A stretch of DNA of 64,000 nt, from NCBI RefSeq assembly GCF_000725545.1, contig NZ_JNZP01000019.1:1-64000 (forward strand), read 5' to 3'. This DNA is from Streptomyces exfoliatus. GTDB taxonomy: Bacteria > Actinomycetota > Actinomycetes > Streptomycetales > Streptomycetaceae. The notes under the pieces were generated by a model. It was not told where the DNA came from and did not search any database. It saw only the letters and a list, made by a program, of their open reading frames with translations. This document shows positions 54,697-63,988 of the stretch, one piece after another (positions within the stretch are counted from its first letter, which is position 1; each line of letters opens with the position of its first letter). Position numbers and translations under genes: made by a program.

Positions 54697-55829
54697 CCCG
54701 CGGGGCCCACCCCCTCGTCCTGACCCGCCGGCTCCTCGTCGCCGCCGCGGCCGCGGGGGTGGGTTTCCTGCTGCTCTGCACCCTCGGATACGCCGTCGGG
54801 CACCCCGAACGGTCCTCGGCGTCCGTGCTGCGGCTCCTCTGGTGCGTCCTGCCGCTCGCCGCCACCGTCCAGTTCGCCGTCGCGGTGGCCCGCACCGACC
54901 CCGCCACCCGCCCCAGGCCCGGACTCTCGGCGGTCGGCCTCGGCCCCGCCCGCCTCACGGCCATCGCCGCCGCCTCCACCGCCGTCGCCTGCACCCTCGG
55001 CTCCATGGTCGCGCTGCTGTTCTACCTGCACCTGCGCGGCGACATCACCGGCCTGCCCTTCGACGGGGCCGCCGCCGAACTCCTCGCCGCCGACCAGCCG
55101 ATCCCGCTCGCGGCCGCCCTCACCCTGCTCGCGGTCCTCCCGATCGCCGCCGCCACGGCCGCCGGCCTCGCGCTGCGCCCGCGCACCGCGCCCGCCCCGG
55201 CCGAGGGAGCGGCGAAGCCGGTGCCCTCCGGCCTGCCGTGGGGCGTCGCCCTGGTCGCGGTCGGCCTGGCCGTCGAGACGTACGCGGGCCGCGGCGGCTC
55301 CGGGAGCGCGCTCCCGCTGCCGGGACGCTTCGACGGCAACCCTGCGGGCGTCCTGGCCGGCTGGGTCCTCACCGCGATCGGCCTCGCGATGGCCGGCCCC
55401 GGCATCACCCACGGCTGCGGACGCCTCCTCCAGGCGGTCCGGCCCGGCGCCACCCGACTGCTCGCAGGCCGCGTCCTGATGGACGAGTCCCGCCGTATCG
55501 GCCGACCGCTCGGCGTGGTCAGCGCGGTGCTCTCCGGCACGCTCGCGGCGGCGGCGCTGTACGACTCGGACGCGAGCTCCGACGCGTTCGGCCCGCTCAC
55601 CAGCCTCGGCGCGGCCCTGATCCTCGGCTGCACCACGGCCACCCTCCTGACCGCCGCCCTGGAATCCAAGCAGGGCCGTGCCCACACCACCGAGGCCCTC
55701 CTGCGCATCGGCGCCCCTCCGACGGTCCTGCGCACCGCGGCCCTGATGCGGGCGGGCGTCCTGCTCGCGGTCTTCGTCCCTCTGACCTGGGCGGTGGCGG
55801 AGCTGGCCGCCCTGCCGCTGACGGGCTGA
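54678..55829 (+). CDS. Membrane protein, permease partner of the degenerate ABC ATPase
   Basis: This 383-aa protein starts at GTG 54678 inside the ATPase end. About nine or ten hydrophobic segments cover it, from LLVAAAAAGVGFLLLCTLGY to the C-terminal LLAVFVPLTWAVAELAAL. No FtsX or MacB motif is clear. Partner and substrate are unknown. The 19-nt overlap implies a functional unit with the ATPase. About 180 nt to the next gene carry no clear feature. Confidence 0.8.
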   Translation: MLSLRLARGAHPLVLTRRLLVAAAAAGVGFLLLCTLGYAVGHPERSSASVLRLLWCVLPLAATVQFAVAVARTDPATRPRPGLSAVGLGPARLTAIAAASTAVACTLGSMVALLFYLHLRGDITGLPFDGAAAELLAADQPIPLAAALTLLAVLPIAAATAAGLALRPRTAPAPAEGAAKPVPSGLPWGVALVAVGLAVETYAGRGGSGSALPLPGRFDGNPAGVLAGWVLTAIGLAMAGPGITHGCGRLLQAVRPGATRLLAGRVLMDESRRIGRPLGVVSAVLSGTLAAAALYDSDASSDAFGPLTSLGAALILGCTTATLLTAALESKQGRAHTTEALLRIGAPPTVLRTAALMRAGVLLAVFVPLTWAVAELAALPLTG

Positions 55830-56010
55830 AACCCCGCACCAGGGGTCGTCCCACCGCCCGCGGCCCGCTCGAACGGGTGGACTCGATCGGCGAGATCCCG
55901 GACGGGCGGGAACGCCGCACGAAGGCGTCGCCGGTCTCCGCCGCACGGCGGAGCGGGACCGGCTCCCGGGCCGACGCCCCCCCGGGGCCCGGCGCCGGGA
56001 CGCTCGGAGC

Positions 56011-56279
56011 ATGACTCCGAAGAGACTCCTGGCCGACTGGCCGACCTGGGCCGGTCCCGCCGCCCTCCTCTGGTCACTGCTGTACGCGACGGGCGCGGCC
56101 CTCGCCGCCCTCGGGGCGATCAGCACCGGTCTCGCCGACCACGCTCCCTGGGTGGCCGCCGTCGCCTACGGCGGCTTCTCCTGTTACGGCCTCGCCCTGG
56201 CCCGCGCGACCCTCGCCTACCAGCGCGCGGCCCGCGCAGCGTGCGGACGGTGCACCCCCTGGGCACGCGGGCCTCCGGC
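56011..56279 (+). pseudogene. Membrane protein remnant, no stop before the next gene
   Basis: From ATG 56011 about 88 residues look like a real membrane protein (SLLYATGAALAALGAISTG; VAAVAYGGFSCYGLALARAT, AYQRAARAACGRC). The frame then runs through the stop of the DHFR-like gene on the other strand and stays open to 56745, where its sequence is the antisense of that gene. The likely reading is that the original 3' end has been lost and its end abuts the neighbour. Similar longer families exist in Streptomyces as I recall. A weak GGAG lies just before the ATG. Confidence 0.55.
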
Positions 56280-56927
56280 TCACTTCCGCCAGTACAGGTG
56301 GTGGATCACCCCGCCGCTCGGACTGGGCACGACATCGCGGTGGAACCGGTCGAGCAGCTCGTCGGGCGACTCCCAGAGCCGTGCCCCGGAGCCGAGCTTC
56401 ACCGGCGCGACCGCGACGTGCAGGGTGTCGACGAGGTCGGCGTCGAGGAACTCCCGGACGGTGGTCGCCCCGCCGCCGAGCCGGACGTCCTTGCCTCCCG
56501 CCGCCTCCCGCGCCCGGTCGAGCACCGTGGCCGGGTCGGCGTCGACGAAGTGGAACGTGGTGTCGGAAAGGGTGAACGAGGGGCGCGGGTGGTGGGTCAG
56601 GACGAACACCGGCGTGTGGAACGGCGGCTCGTCGCCCCACCAGCCGAGCCATTCGTGGTCCTGCCAGGGCCCGCGCTGGGGCCCGAACTTGTTGCGACCC
56701 ATGATCTCGGCACCGATGTTGCGGGAGAAGTCCCGCGTGAAGTAGTCGTCGAGGCCACGGCTGCCCCCGGAGTCGGTACGCATGGGCCAGCTCGCCGTGG
56801 CACCGGCCCAGGAGAACATCTCCCCGGGATCGGCATGGCCGAACGGCCGCTCGAGGCTCTGGCCCTCACCGGCACCGAACCCGTCGGACGAGACCATGAA
56901 GTTCTGGACTCTGAGCAGTTGGCTCAC
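56280..56927 (-). CDS. Dihydrofolate reductase (RibD C-terminal-like) family protein
   Basis: This 215-aa protein starts at GTG 56927, with AGGAGG 6 nt upstream; the frame is open further but lacks a good start. It has the DHFR/RibD-C core: NFMVSSDGFGAGEGQS, GAEIMGRNKFGPQRGPW and DVRLGGGATTVREFLDADLVD, with C-terminal VIHHLYWRK. Such stand-alone proteins reduce pteridine-like or other substrates with NADPH; true folate use is unlikely. It follows thiQ by 118 nt on the same strand, and converges with the remnant at 56011. Confidence 0.88.
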   Translation of the reverse strand: MSQLLRVQNFMVSSDGFGAGEGQSLERPFGHADPGEMFSWAGATASWPMRTDSGGSRGLDDYFTRDFSRNIGAEIMGRNKFGPQRGPWQDHEWLGWWGDEPPFHTPVFVLTHHPRPSFTLSDTTFHFVDADPATVLDRAREAAGGKDVRLGGGATTVREFLDADLVDTLHVAVAPVKLGSGARLWESPDELLDRFHRDVVPSPSGGVIHHLYWRK

Positions 56928-57045
56928 GGCTTTCCTCCTGAGTGGCCGACACGCGTGGTCGACGAAGAGACGACCGCACACCCATGAGACTCCCCGGGCG
57001 GAGAAAACTCATCGCACCCGCCACCGGTGTCACCCGCTCGTGCCG

Positions 57046-58074
57046 CTACGGGCCGTCGTCCCCCAGCACCACCACGTCCTCCGCACGGAACGCCACCCCC
57101 ACCCCGGCGCCCTCCTCCGGCACCTCCCGCAGCGGAAGCTCGGCGTCCAGCGGCGGGCCGTCCGCCGGGCGCAGCCGCACGGCCACCCGGCTGCCCCGGA
57201 ACGTCCGGGACTCCACCGTCCACACCGGCGCCCCCTCGGCCGGTGCGAGCCTGACCCCGCCCGGCCGGACGAGGAGCCGCCGCTCGCCCTGCGGCGAGCC
57301 CTCCGGCACCGGGACCTTCCCCCACACCGTGTCCGCGACCGTGCCGCTCACCCGCGCCGCCACCACGTTGTCGAAGCCCAGGAAGCGGGCCACGAACTCC
57401 GTCGCCGGCCGGGACCACACCTCGACGGGCGCACCCGACTGGGCGATGCGCCCGTCCCGCATGACCACCACCCGGTCCGCGAGCGCGAACGCCTCGCCCT
57501 GGTCGTGGGTGACCGCCAGGACCGTCGTGCCCAGCCGTCCGAACAGCTGCCGCAGCTCCACGACGAGCCGCTCGCGCAGCCCCCGGTCGAGCTGTCCTAG
57601 GGGTTCGTCCAGCATGAGCAGCCGGGGCCGGGGCGCGAGCGCCCTGGCCAGCGCGACCCGCTGCTGTTCGCCGCCGGACAGCGCGGCGACGGAGCGCCGT
57701 TCGGCCCCCGGCAGGCCGACGAGGTCGAGCAGCTCCCGGACCCGCTCGGCCCGCTCGGCCTTCCCGTCCCCGCGCATCCTGAGGCCGAAGGCGACGTTGC
57801 CGCCGACGTCCCGCTGTGGGAACAGCTGATGGTCCTGGAACATCAGGCCGAGGCCGCGCCGGTGCGTCGGCACCCCGCTCTGGTCGGCGCCGCCGAGCAG
57901 CACCCGGCCGCGGTCGAGCGGCTGGAGCCCCGCGACGGCCCGCAGCAGCGTGGACTTGCCGCTGCCGCTGGGACCGAGGACGCACACGATCTCGTGGTCG
58001 GCGACCTCCAGGTCCACGGCGTCGAGCGCGGCCCGGTCCCCGAACCGTACGGTCGCCCCGTCGAGTCTCAGCAT
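57046..58074 (-). CDS. Thiamine-type ABC transporter ATPase
   Basis: This 342-aa ATPase starts at ATG 58074, sharing a base with the permease stop (TGATG). Walker A is VLGPSGSGKSTLLRA, the Q-loop MFQDHQLFPQRDVGGN, the signature LSGGEQQRVALARAL, Walker B LMLDEPLGQLD and the H-loop VTHDQGEAFALAD. A C-terminal TOBE-like part follows from about 240. A TPP riboswitch upstream of thiB supports thiamine or a precursor as substrate; iron uptake homologues look alike, so the riboswitch decides. Confidence 0.92.
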   Translation of the reverse strand: MLRLDGATVRFGDRAALDAVDLEVADHEIVCVLGPSGSGKSTLLRAVAGLQPLDRGRVLLGGADQSGVPTHRRGLGLMFQDHQLFPQRDVGGNVAFGLRMRGDGKAERAERVRELLDLVGLPGAERRSVAALSGGEQQRVALARALAPRPRLLMLDEPLGQLDRGLRERLVVELRQLFGRLGTTVLAVTHDQGEAFALADRVVVMRDGRIAQSGAPVEVWSRPATEFVARFLGFDNVVAARVSGTVADTVWGKVPVPEGSPQGERRLLVRPGGVRLAPAEGAPVWTVESRTFRGSRVAVRLRPADGPPLDAELPLREVPEEGAGVGVAFRAEDVVVLGDDGP

Positions 58075-59726
58075 CAGAACTCCCCCGTGGTGCGGTCGGT
58101 CCGGAGCCGTTCGAGCAGCAGCAGGGACACCGCGCACACCACCATGAGGATCGTCGAGAGGGCCATGGCCTGGCCGTAGTTGAGTTCGCCCGGCCGGCCG
58201 AGGAGCCTGGCCACCGCGACCGGAAGCGTCGGGCTGTCGGGCCGGGCGATGAAGACCGTCGCGCCGAACTCGCCGAGCGAGACGGCGAAGGCGAACCCGG
58301 CGGCGATGAGCAGCGCCCGCCGCACCATCGGCAGGTCCACCTCCCGCCAGGCCCGCCACGGGGACGCGCCGAGCACGGCCGCCGCCTCCCGCAGCCGCTC
58401 GTCGACCGCGCGAAGGACCGGCAGCATCGTCCGTACGACGAAGGGGACGCCGACCAGGGCCTGTGCGAGGGGGACGAGGATCCAGCTGGCCCGGAGGTCG
58501 AACGGCGGTTCGTCGAGGGTGATGAGGAAGCCGAAGCCGACGGTGACCGCCGAGACCCCGAGCGGCAGCATGAGCAGCGCGTCGAAGCCCCGTACGAGGC
58601 GCCCCGCCCTCCTGGTGAGGGCCGCCGCCGCGAGCCCGCCGATCAGCACCGCGATGCCGGTGGCGGCCACCGCGTACCGCAGCGAGTTCCCGATCGCCTC
58701 GAGCGGCGGTACGAGGAAGGTGCCGGACTCGTCGAGGGAGCCGAGCGCCCGGTAGTAACCGAGCCCGTACCCGTGCGGCCCGGCGAAGGAACGTTCCACG
58801 AGCACGCCGAGCGGCAGCAGGATCAGCAGCGCCACGGAGAGCAGGACGCCGCCGAGCAGCGCCCACTGTCCGGCGCCGCGCGGCCGCCGCGCGGTCCGCT
58901 CCGGCGGTACGAGACGCAGCGCGGTCTCCCGTCGCCGTACGGTCCGGGCGTGCACGGCCAGGATCGCGCCGACCGCCGCGAACTGCACCAGGGTCAGGAC
59001 GGCGGCCGTCGGCAGGTCGAGCAGCCGCGCGGTCTGCCGGTAGATCTCGGCCTCCAGGGTGGAGTACGTGGTCCCGCCGAGGATCTGCACGACGCCGAAG
59101 GACGTGAAGGTGAAGAGGAACACCATCAGGGCCGCCGCCGACACCGCGGGCACGAGCGCGGGCAGCGTCACCGTGCGCCAGGCCGTCCAGCGGGACGCGC
59201 CGAGGACCCGGGCGGCCTCCTCCTGGCGCGGGTCGAGCTGGGACCAGAGGCCGCCGACGGTCCGCACGACGACGGCGTAGTTGAAGAAGACGTGCGCGAG
59301 GAGGATCGCCCAGACACTGGTGTCGAGCCGCAGCCCCCACAGCTCGTCCGTGAGACCGCCGCGGCCGACGAGCGCCAGGAACGCCGTGCCGACGAGGACC
59401 GTCGGCAGCACGAACGGCACCGTGACCACGGCCCGCAGCACGCTCTTGCCCGGGAAGTCGAAGCGGGCGAAGACGTAGGCGCCGGGCAGGGCGACGAGCA
59501 GCGTCAGACCGGTGGAGGCGAGCGCCTGCCACAGGGTGAAGCCGAGCACGTCGAGGATGTCCGGCCGGCTCAGCGTCTCGCCGATCCGCCCGAACCGCCA
59601 GGTCCCGTCGGGGCGCAGCCCCCGCTCGACGATCGACGCGACGGGCCAGGCGAAGAAGACCCCGAAGAACGCGACGGGCAGGGCCATGAGCCCCAGCCGC
59701 GCCGCGCTCCCCCGGAGGTCCCGCAC
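58074..59726 (-). CDS. Fused thiamine ABC transporter permease (ThiP-like)
   Basis: This 550-aa protein starts at GTG 59726, overlapping the thiB TAG stop by 1 nt (TAGTG); an upstream ATG falls within thiB. It contains two permease units, each with about six membrane segments, and two EAA loops (EEAARVLGASRWTAWRTVTLP and REAAAVLGASPWRAWREVDLP, here quoted in part). Such ThiP or FbpB-type fusions replace a dimer. It is translationally coupled to thiB and to the ATPase. Confidence 0.93.
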   Translation of the reverse strand: MRDLRGSAARLGLMALPVAFFGVFFAWPVASIVERGLRPDGTWRFGRIGETLSRPDILDVLGFTLWQALASTGLTLLVALPGAYVFARFDFPGKSVLRAVVTVPFVLPTVLVGTAFLALVGRGGLTDELWGLRLDTSVWAILLAHVFFNYAVVVRTVGGLWSQLDPRQEEAARVLGASRWTAWRTVTLPALVPAVSAAALMVFLFTFTSFGVVQILGGTTYSTLEAEIYRQTARLLDLPTAAVLTLVQFAAVGAILAVHARTVRRRETALRLVPPERTARRPRGAGQWALLGGVLLSVALLILLPLGVLVERSFAGPHGYGLGYYRALGSLDESGTFLVPPLEAIGNSLRYAVAATGIAVLIGGLAAAALTRRAGRLVRGFDALLMLPLGVSAVTVGFGFLITLDEPPFDLRASWILVPLAQALVGVPFVVRTMLPVLRAVDERLREAAAVLGASPWRAWREVDLPMVRRALLIAAGFAFAVSLGEFGATVFIARPDSPTLPVAVARLLGRPGELNYGQAMALSTILMVVCAVSLLLLERLRTDRTTGEF

Positions 59727-60820
59727 TACTTCAGGACGAGCGACGACCACTGCTGGATCCACGCGTCACGCTTCTCGGCGATCTTCTCCGGCGCCATGGT
59801 CTCCGGCTTCTCGACGACCACACCGTGCTGCGTGAACAGCTCCGGCAGCACCGCGTCCTTCGCCACCGGGTTCACGAACATCTGGAGCGGCATGTCCTCC
59901 TGGAACTTCTTCGAGATCAGGAAGTCGATCAGCGCCTTGCCGCCCTCGGGGTTCTTCGCCCCGTTCAGCAGGCCCGCGAACTCGGTCTGCCGGAAGCAGG
60001 TGCCGGTGGAGACGCCGGTGGGCGCCACCTTCGGCTGCGGCTCGCCGTACAGCACCTCGACCGGCGGGCTGGAGGCGTACGAGACGACGAGCGGCCGGTC
60101 GCCCTTGGCCTGCTTGCCGCCGGCCGAGCCGGAGAACTCCTGGTTGTAGGCGAGCTCCCAGCTGTCGACGGTCTTCACGCCGTTGGCCTTGAGCTTCGTC
60201 CAGTAGTCCTGCCAACCGTCGTCGCCGTACTTCGCGGCCGTGCCGAGGAGGAAGCCGAGGCCCGGCGAGGACCGCTCGGGGTTCTCGACGACGAGGAGGT
60301 TCTTGTACGCGGGCTTCGCCAGGTCGTCGAAGGTCTGCGGCGGCGCCAGCTTCCTGTCGGCGAAGTACTTCTTGTCGTAGTTGACGCAGATGTCGCCGGA
60401 GTCGACCGGCGTGACCCGGTTCTCCTTGTCGAGCCGGTACTCCGCCGGGACCCGGTCCACGCCCTTGGCCTCGTACGGGACGAAGATCCCGTTGTCGAGG
60501 GCGCGGGAGAGCAGCGTGTTGTCGACGCCGAAGAAGACGTCGCCCTGCGGGGAGCCCTTGGTCAGGATCTCCTTGTTGACGGCCTCGCCCGCGTCGCCGG
60601 CCTTGAGGACCTTGACGGTGAGACCGGTCTGCTTGGTGAACTCCGCCAGCACCTCCTTGGAGGCGTTGAAGGAGTCGTGACTGACGAGGGTCACGGTCTT
60701 CGGCGTGGGCGCGCCGGACTTGCCGGCGGCGTCGCGGGCGTCCTCCGTGCCGCAGGCGGCCAGGGTGGTGACGCCGAGCGCCGCGACGATCGCGGCGGCA
60801 GCGGTCTTCTTGATGGTCAC
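59726..60820 (-). CDS. Thiamine ABC transporter substrate-binding lipoprotein
   Basis: This 364-aa protein starts at GTG 60820, with AGGAGG 7 nt upstream. A signal peptide (TIKKTAAAAIVAALGVTTLAAC) ends at a lipobox Cys23. The mature part resembles ThiB: TLVSHDSFNASKEVLAEF, FFGVDNTLLSRALDNGIF and VDSGDICVNYDKKYF. It captures thiamine or a phosphate ester outside the membrane. The leader contains a TPP riboswitch plus hairpins that may hide the ribosome site. Confidence 0.94.
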   Translation of the reverse strand: MTIKKTAAAAIVAALGVTTLAACGTEDARDAAGKSGAPTPKTVTLVSHDSFNASKEVLAEFTKQTGLTVKVLKAGDAGEAVNKEILTKGSPQGDVFFGVDNTLLSRALDNGIFVPYEAKGVDRVPAEYRLDKENRVTPVDSGDICVNYDKKYFADRKLAPPQTFDDLAKPAYKNLLVVENPERSSPGLGFLLGTAAKYGDDGWQDYWTKLKANGVKTVDSWELAYNQEFSGSAGGKQAKGDRPLVVSYASSPPVEVLYGEPQPKVAPTGVSTGTCFRQTEFAGLLNGAKNPEGGKALIDFLISKKFQEDMPLQMFVNPVAKDAVLPELFTQHGVVVEKPETMAPEKIAEKRDAWIQQWSSLVLK

Positions 60821-60829
60821 TGAGATTCC

Positions 60830-60897
60830 TCCTGGGTATGACCAGGAAGAGACGCGGCCCTGCCCACGACCGGCGGAACCGGACGCGGGCAGGGCGC
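60830..60897 (-). promoter_or_regulatory. Putative expression platform of the TPP riboswitch
   Basis: Two hairpins lie between aptamer and GTG. GCCCTGCCC and GGGCAGGGC form a stem (60857-60895). Then TCCTGG and CCAGGA form a small stem (60830-60847) that includes part of the AGGAGG ribosome site. Control could be by termination, by ribosome-site masking or both. Confidence 0.55.
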
Positions 60898-60913
60898 AAC
60901 AGCTTGAGTTAAC

Positions 60914-61010
60914 GACCGAACTTCCTACCCAGAATGACCTGGGCAAGGTTCAGAGGGTCTGCGGTCCTACGGTGACCGCACTCTCAGCGCTGTGGCGCTC
61001 CCCTGTCGGA
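60914..61010 (-). ncRNA. TPP riboswitch (THI-box)
   Basis: Read on the minus strand the segment shows GGGGAGCGCC, then the conserved CTGAGAGTGCGG, GACCCTCTGAACCT, and the 3' core CTGGGTAGGAAG, in the normal order and spacing of the TPP aptamer. Flanking CCGA and TCGG could extend P1. Bounds are approximate. Confidence 0.95.
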
Positions 61011-61043
61011 ATATGGAGATGTGTTCGAGCTCAGAGTACAAGG

Positions 61044-62156
61044 TCAGCGTTCGGACGCCGCGAGCTGTCCACAGGCACCGTCGATCTCCTGACCGCGGGT
61101 GTCCCGCACGGTCACCGGCACGCCGTGGCGCGCGATGGCCTCGACGAAGGCCTTCTCGTCCTCGGGACGGGACGCGGTCCACTTCGAGCCGGGCGTCGGG
61201 TTCAGCGGGATCAGGTTGACGTGCACCCGCTTGCCCTTGAGCAGCCTGCCGAGCAGGTCGCCGCGCCAGGCCTGGTCGTTGATGTCCCGGATGAGCGCGT
61301 ACTCGATGGAGATCCGGCGCCCGGACTTCTCCGCGTACTCCCAGGCCGCGTCGAGGACCTCGCGCACCTTCCACTTGGTGTTCACCGGCACCAGGGTGTC
61401 GCGCAGCTCGTCGTCGGGGGCGTGCAGCGAGACCGCGAGGCGGCACTTGAAGCCCTCGTCGGCGAAGCGCAGCATCGCCGGCACGAGTCCGACGGTGGAG
61501 ACGGTGATCCCGCGCTGCGAGAGGCCGAGGCCGTCCGGCTCGGGGTCGGTCAGCCGCCGGATGGCGCCGACGACCCGCTTGTAGTTGGCGAGCGGCTCAC
61601 CCATGCCCATGAAGACGATGTTGCTGAGCCGCGCCGGGCCTCCGGGGACCTCGCCGTCGCGCAGCGCGCGCATGCCGTCGACGATCTGGTGCACGATCTC
61701 GGCGGTCGACAGGTTCCGGTCGAGCCCGGCCTGCCCCGTCGCGCAGAACGGGCAGTTCATCCCGCAGCCGGCCTGCGAGGAGATGCACATGGTCACCCGG
61801 TCCGGGTAGCGCATGAGCACCGACTCGACGAGCGTGCCGTCGTGCAGCCGCCACAGGGTCTTACGGGTGGTGTCGTCGTCGCAGGAGATGTGCCGCACCA
61901 CGGACATCAGGTCGGGCAGCAGCTCCCCGGCCAGCTTCTCCCGCGAGGCGGCCGGGATGTCCGTCCACTGGGCGGGGTCGTGCGCGTACCTCGCGAAGTA
62001 GTGCTGCGACAGCTGCTTGGCGCGGAAGGGCTTCTCGCCGATCGCGGCGACGGCCTCCTTCCGCTCCTCGGGAGTGAGGTCGGCCAGGTGCCGCGGCGGC
62101 TTCTTGGCTCCGCGGGGGGCGACGAAAGTGAGTTCTCCGGGCACGGGACGGGCCAC
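61044..62156 (-). CDS. rlmN: 23S rRNA (adenine2503-C2)-methyltransferase RlmN
   Basis: This 370-aa radical SAM enzyme methylates A2503 of 23S rRNA and A37 of some tRNAs. The cluster Cys motif is [30 protein letters not shown] and the resolving Cys region [11 protein letters not shown] follow. GTG 62156 is preferred because GAGGAGAC lies 8-9 nt upstream; a longer frame is unsupported. The end of the gene is 34 nt from the riboswitch of the thi operon. Confidence 0.96.
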   Translation of the reverse strand: MARPVPGELTFVAPRGAKKPPRHLADLTPEERKEAVAAIGEKPFRAKQLSQHYFARYAHDPAQWTDIPAASREKLAGELLPDLMSVVRHISCDDDTTRKTLWRLHDGTLVESVLMRYPDRVTMCISSQAGCGMNCPFCATGQAGLDRNLSTAEIVHQIVDGMRALRDGEVPGGPARLSNIVFMGMGEPLANYKRVVGAIRRLTDPEPDGLGLSQRGITVSTVGLVPAMLRFADEGFKCRLAVSLHAPDDELRDTLVPVNTKWKVREVLDAAWEYAEKSGRRISIEYALIRDINDQAWRGDLLGRLLKGKRVHVNLIPLNPTPGSKWTASRPEDEKAFVEAIARHGVPVTVRDTRGQEIDGACGQLAASER

Positions 62157-62274
62157 GATCGGGTGTCTCCTCAGACGGCACGAGGTCTGGCATCCCCGGA
62201 AGACGGGGACCGCGGCATCGCGATGCCGGAGCCAGGAGACCTCACTGGAACATCCCCGCAGGGGCGAGGACGAC

Positions 62275-62310
62275 GGAAGGGCCCGCGGCGCACGCGCCAC
62301 GAGCCCTTCC
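62275..62310 (-). terminator. Terminator after cdsA
   Basis: GGAAGGGC and GCCCTTCC close a stem with an inner GC-rich hairpin, 18 nt past the cdsA stop at 62328. It separates cdsA from rlmN. Confidence 0.68.
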
Positions 62311-62327
62311 AGAGTACCCGGTGTCCG

Positions 62328-63431
62328 TCAAGCCGTTCCGACGAACAGTGCGAGCAGCAGCCAGACCACCGGCGCCGTCGGCAGCAGCGAGTCGAGCCGG
62401 TCCATGATGCCGCCATGCCCCGGCAGCAGCGTTCCCATGTCCTTGATGCCCAGGTCGCGCTTGATCATCGACTCGCCGAGGTCGCCGAGCGTCGCGCTCG
62501 CCGCCACCGCGACACCGAGGACCAGGCCCTGCCACCAGACACCGTCGTCGATCATGAACTCCATGCACAGCGCGCCCGCCGCCATCGCGAACGTCACCGC
62601 GCCGACCAGACCCTCGCGGGTCTTGCCGGGACTGATCCGCGGAGCCAGCTTGTGCTTGCCGAAGCGCCAGCCGATCGCGTACGCCCCGGTGTCGCTGACC
62701 ACCGTCAGGATCAGGAAGGTCAGCACCCGCTGCGCGCCGTCGTCGGCGGTCAGGAGCAGTGCCACGAAGGTCGCGAGGAACGGCACGTAGAACGCGGCGA
62801 ACACCCCCGCCGTGACGTCCTTCAGATAGCCCTCGGGCGGTTCCGTCATGCGCCAGACGAGCACCGCGAGCGCTGTCAGCGCCATCGCCACCCAGGCGCC
62901 CTCGGCACCCCTGACGTAGCCGGCGACGACCATCGCCGCACCGCCGACCGCGAGCGGGACCAGCGGAGCCTTGATCGCCTTGCGTTCCTGGAGGCGGGAG
63001 GTGAGCTCCCAGAGCCCGACCACCACGGCGACCGCTATCACCCCGATGAACGCCGGCTTCCAGATGAACAGCGAGGCGATGATGACGGCGCCGAGACCGA
63101 CCCCGACCCCTATGGCCGCACCCAGATCGCGCCCCGCGCTCTTCTTCTGCCGTGGCGCCGTCGGCGCGGGCGGCGGAGGCGGGGTGTGGCTGGGCATGGG
63201 CTCCTGCGGGTGCTCGTGCGGCGTCTCGTCACGGAACAGGGGACCGCTCGGGTGAGCGGCCCCCCGGCCGTGACCGTCCTGGAATCCGCCGGCGGGAACG
63301 TCGGGCACGATGGGCATGGGCCGAGTCTGCGCCGCCTGATGCCGATCGTATGCGGGACCCGCCGGGGCAGGCCCCTGGTCGGGTCCCCGACGGCCGGTGC
63401 CGCCCGGGGCCCCCCAGGAAGAGTCGTTCAT
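62328..63431 (-). CDS. cdsA: Phosphatidate cytidylyltransferase CdsA
   Basis: This 367-aa membrane enzyme makes CDP-diacylglycerol from phosphatidate and CTP. A Pro/Gly-rich cytosolic extension of about 95 residues is followed by eight hydrophobic segments. The signature is SMIKRDLGIKDMGTLLPGHG and GIMDRLDSLL. The ATG start shares one base with the frr stop (TGATG). The N-terminal extension is typical of actinobacteria. Confidence 0.95.
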   Translation of the reverse strand: MNDSSWGAPGGTGRRGPDQGPAPAGPAYDRHQAAQTRPMPIVPDVPAGGFQDGHGRGAAHPSGPLFRDETPHEHPQEPMPSHTPPPPPAPTAPRQKKSAGRDLGAAIGVGVGLGAVIIASLFIWKPAFIGVIAVAVVVGLWELTSRLQERKAIKAPLVPLAVGGAAMVVAGYVRGAEGAWVAMALTALAVLVWRMTEPPEGYLKDVTAGVFAAFYVPFLATFVALLLTADDGAQRVLTFLILTVVSDTGAYAIGWRFGKHKLAPRISPGKTREGLVGAVTFAMAAGALCMEFMIDDGVWWQGLVLGVAVAASATLGDLGESMIKRDLGIKDMGTLLPGHGGIMDRLDSLLPTAPVVWLLLALFVGTA

Positions 63432-63988
63432 CAGACCTCGAGCAGCTCGGCTTCCTTGTGCTTGAGCAGCTCGTCCACCTGCGCGACGTACTTCGCGGTG
63501 GTGTCGTCGAGCTCCTTCTCGGCGCGGCGGCCCTCGTCCTCGCCGACCTCGCCGTCCTTGACGAACTTGTCGATGGTCTCCTTGGCCTTGCGGCGGACGG
63601 CGCGGATCGAGATCTTCGAGTCCTCGGCCTTGCCCTTGGCGACCTTGATGTACTCCCGACGGCGCTCCTCGGTCAGCTCGGGGAACACCACCCGGATGAT
63701 GTTGCCGTCGTTGCTCGGGTTGACGCCGAGGTCCGAGTCCCGGATGGCCTGCTCGATGTTGCGCAGCGCGCTCTTGTCGAACGGGGTCACCACGGCCATG
63801 CGCGGCTCCGGAACGGAGAACGACGCGAGCTGGTTGATGGGGGTGATGGCACCGTAGTAGTCCGCCACGATCTTGTTGAACATCGCCGGGTGCGCACGGC
63901 CGGTGCGGATCGCGGCGAAGTCCTCCTTGGCGACCACGACGGCCTTCTCCATCTTCTCCTCGGCCTCGAGGAGGGTCTCTTCGATCAC
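63431..63988 (-). CDS. frr: Ribosome recycling factor
   Basis: This 185-aa factor splits post-termination ribosomes with EF-G. Two adjacent GTG codons can start (63991 and 63988). AGGAG lies 3 nt from the first and 6 nt from the second, so 63988 ([12 protein letters not shown]) is preferred and agrees with homologues as I recall. The core shows [43 protein letters not shown] and the acidic hinge. It lies at the end of the window, coupled to cdsA. Confidence 0.97.
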   Translation of the reverse strand: MIEETLLEAEEKMEKAVVVAKEDFAAIRTGRAHPAMFNKIVADYYGAITPINQLASFSVPEPRMAVVTPFDKSALRNIEQAIRDSDLGVNPSNDGNIIRVVFPELTEERRREYIKVAKGKAEDSKISIRAVRRKAKETIDKFVKDGEVGEDEGRRAEKELDDTTAKYVAQVDELLKHKEAELLEV

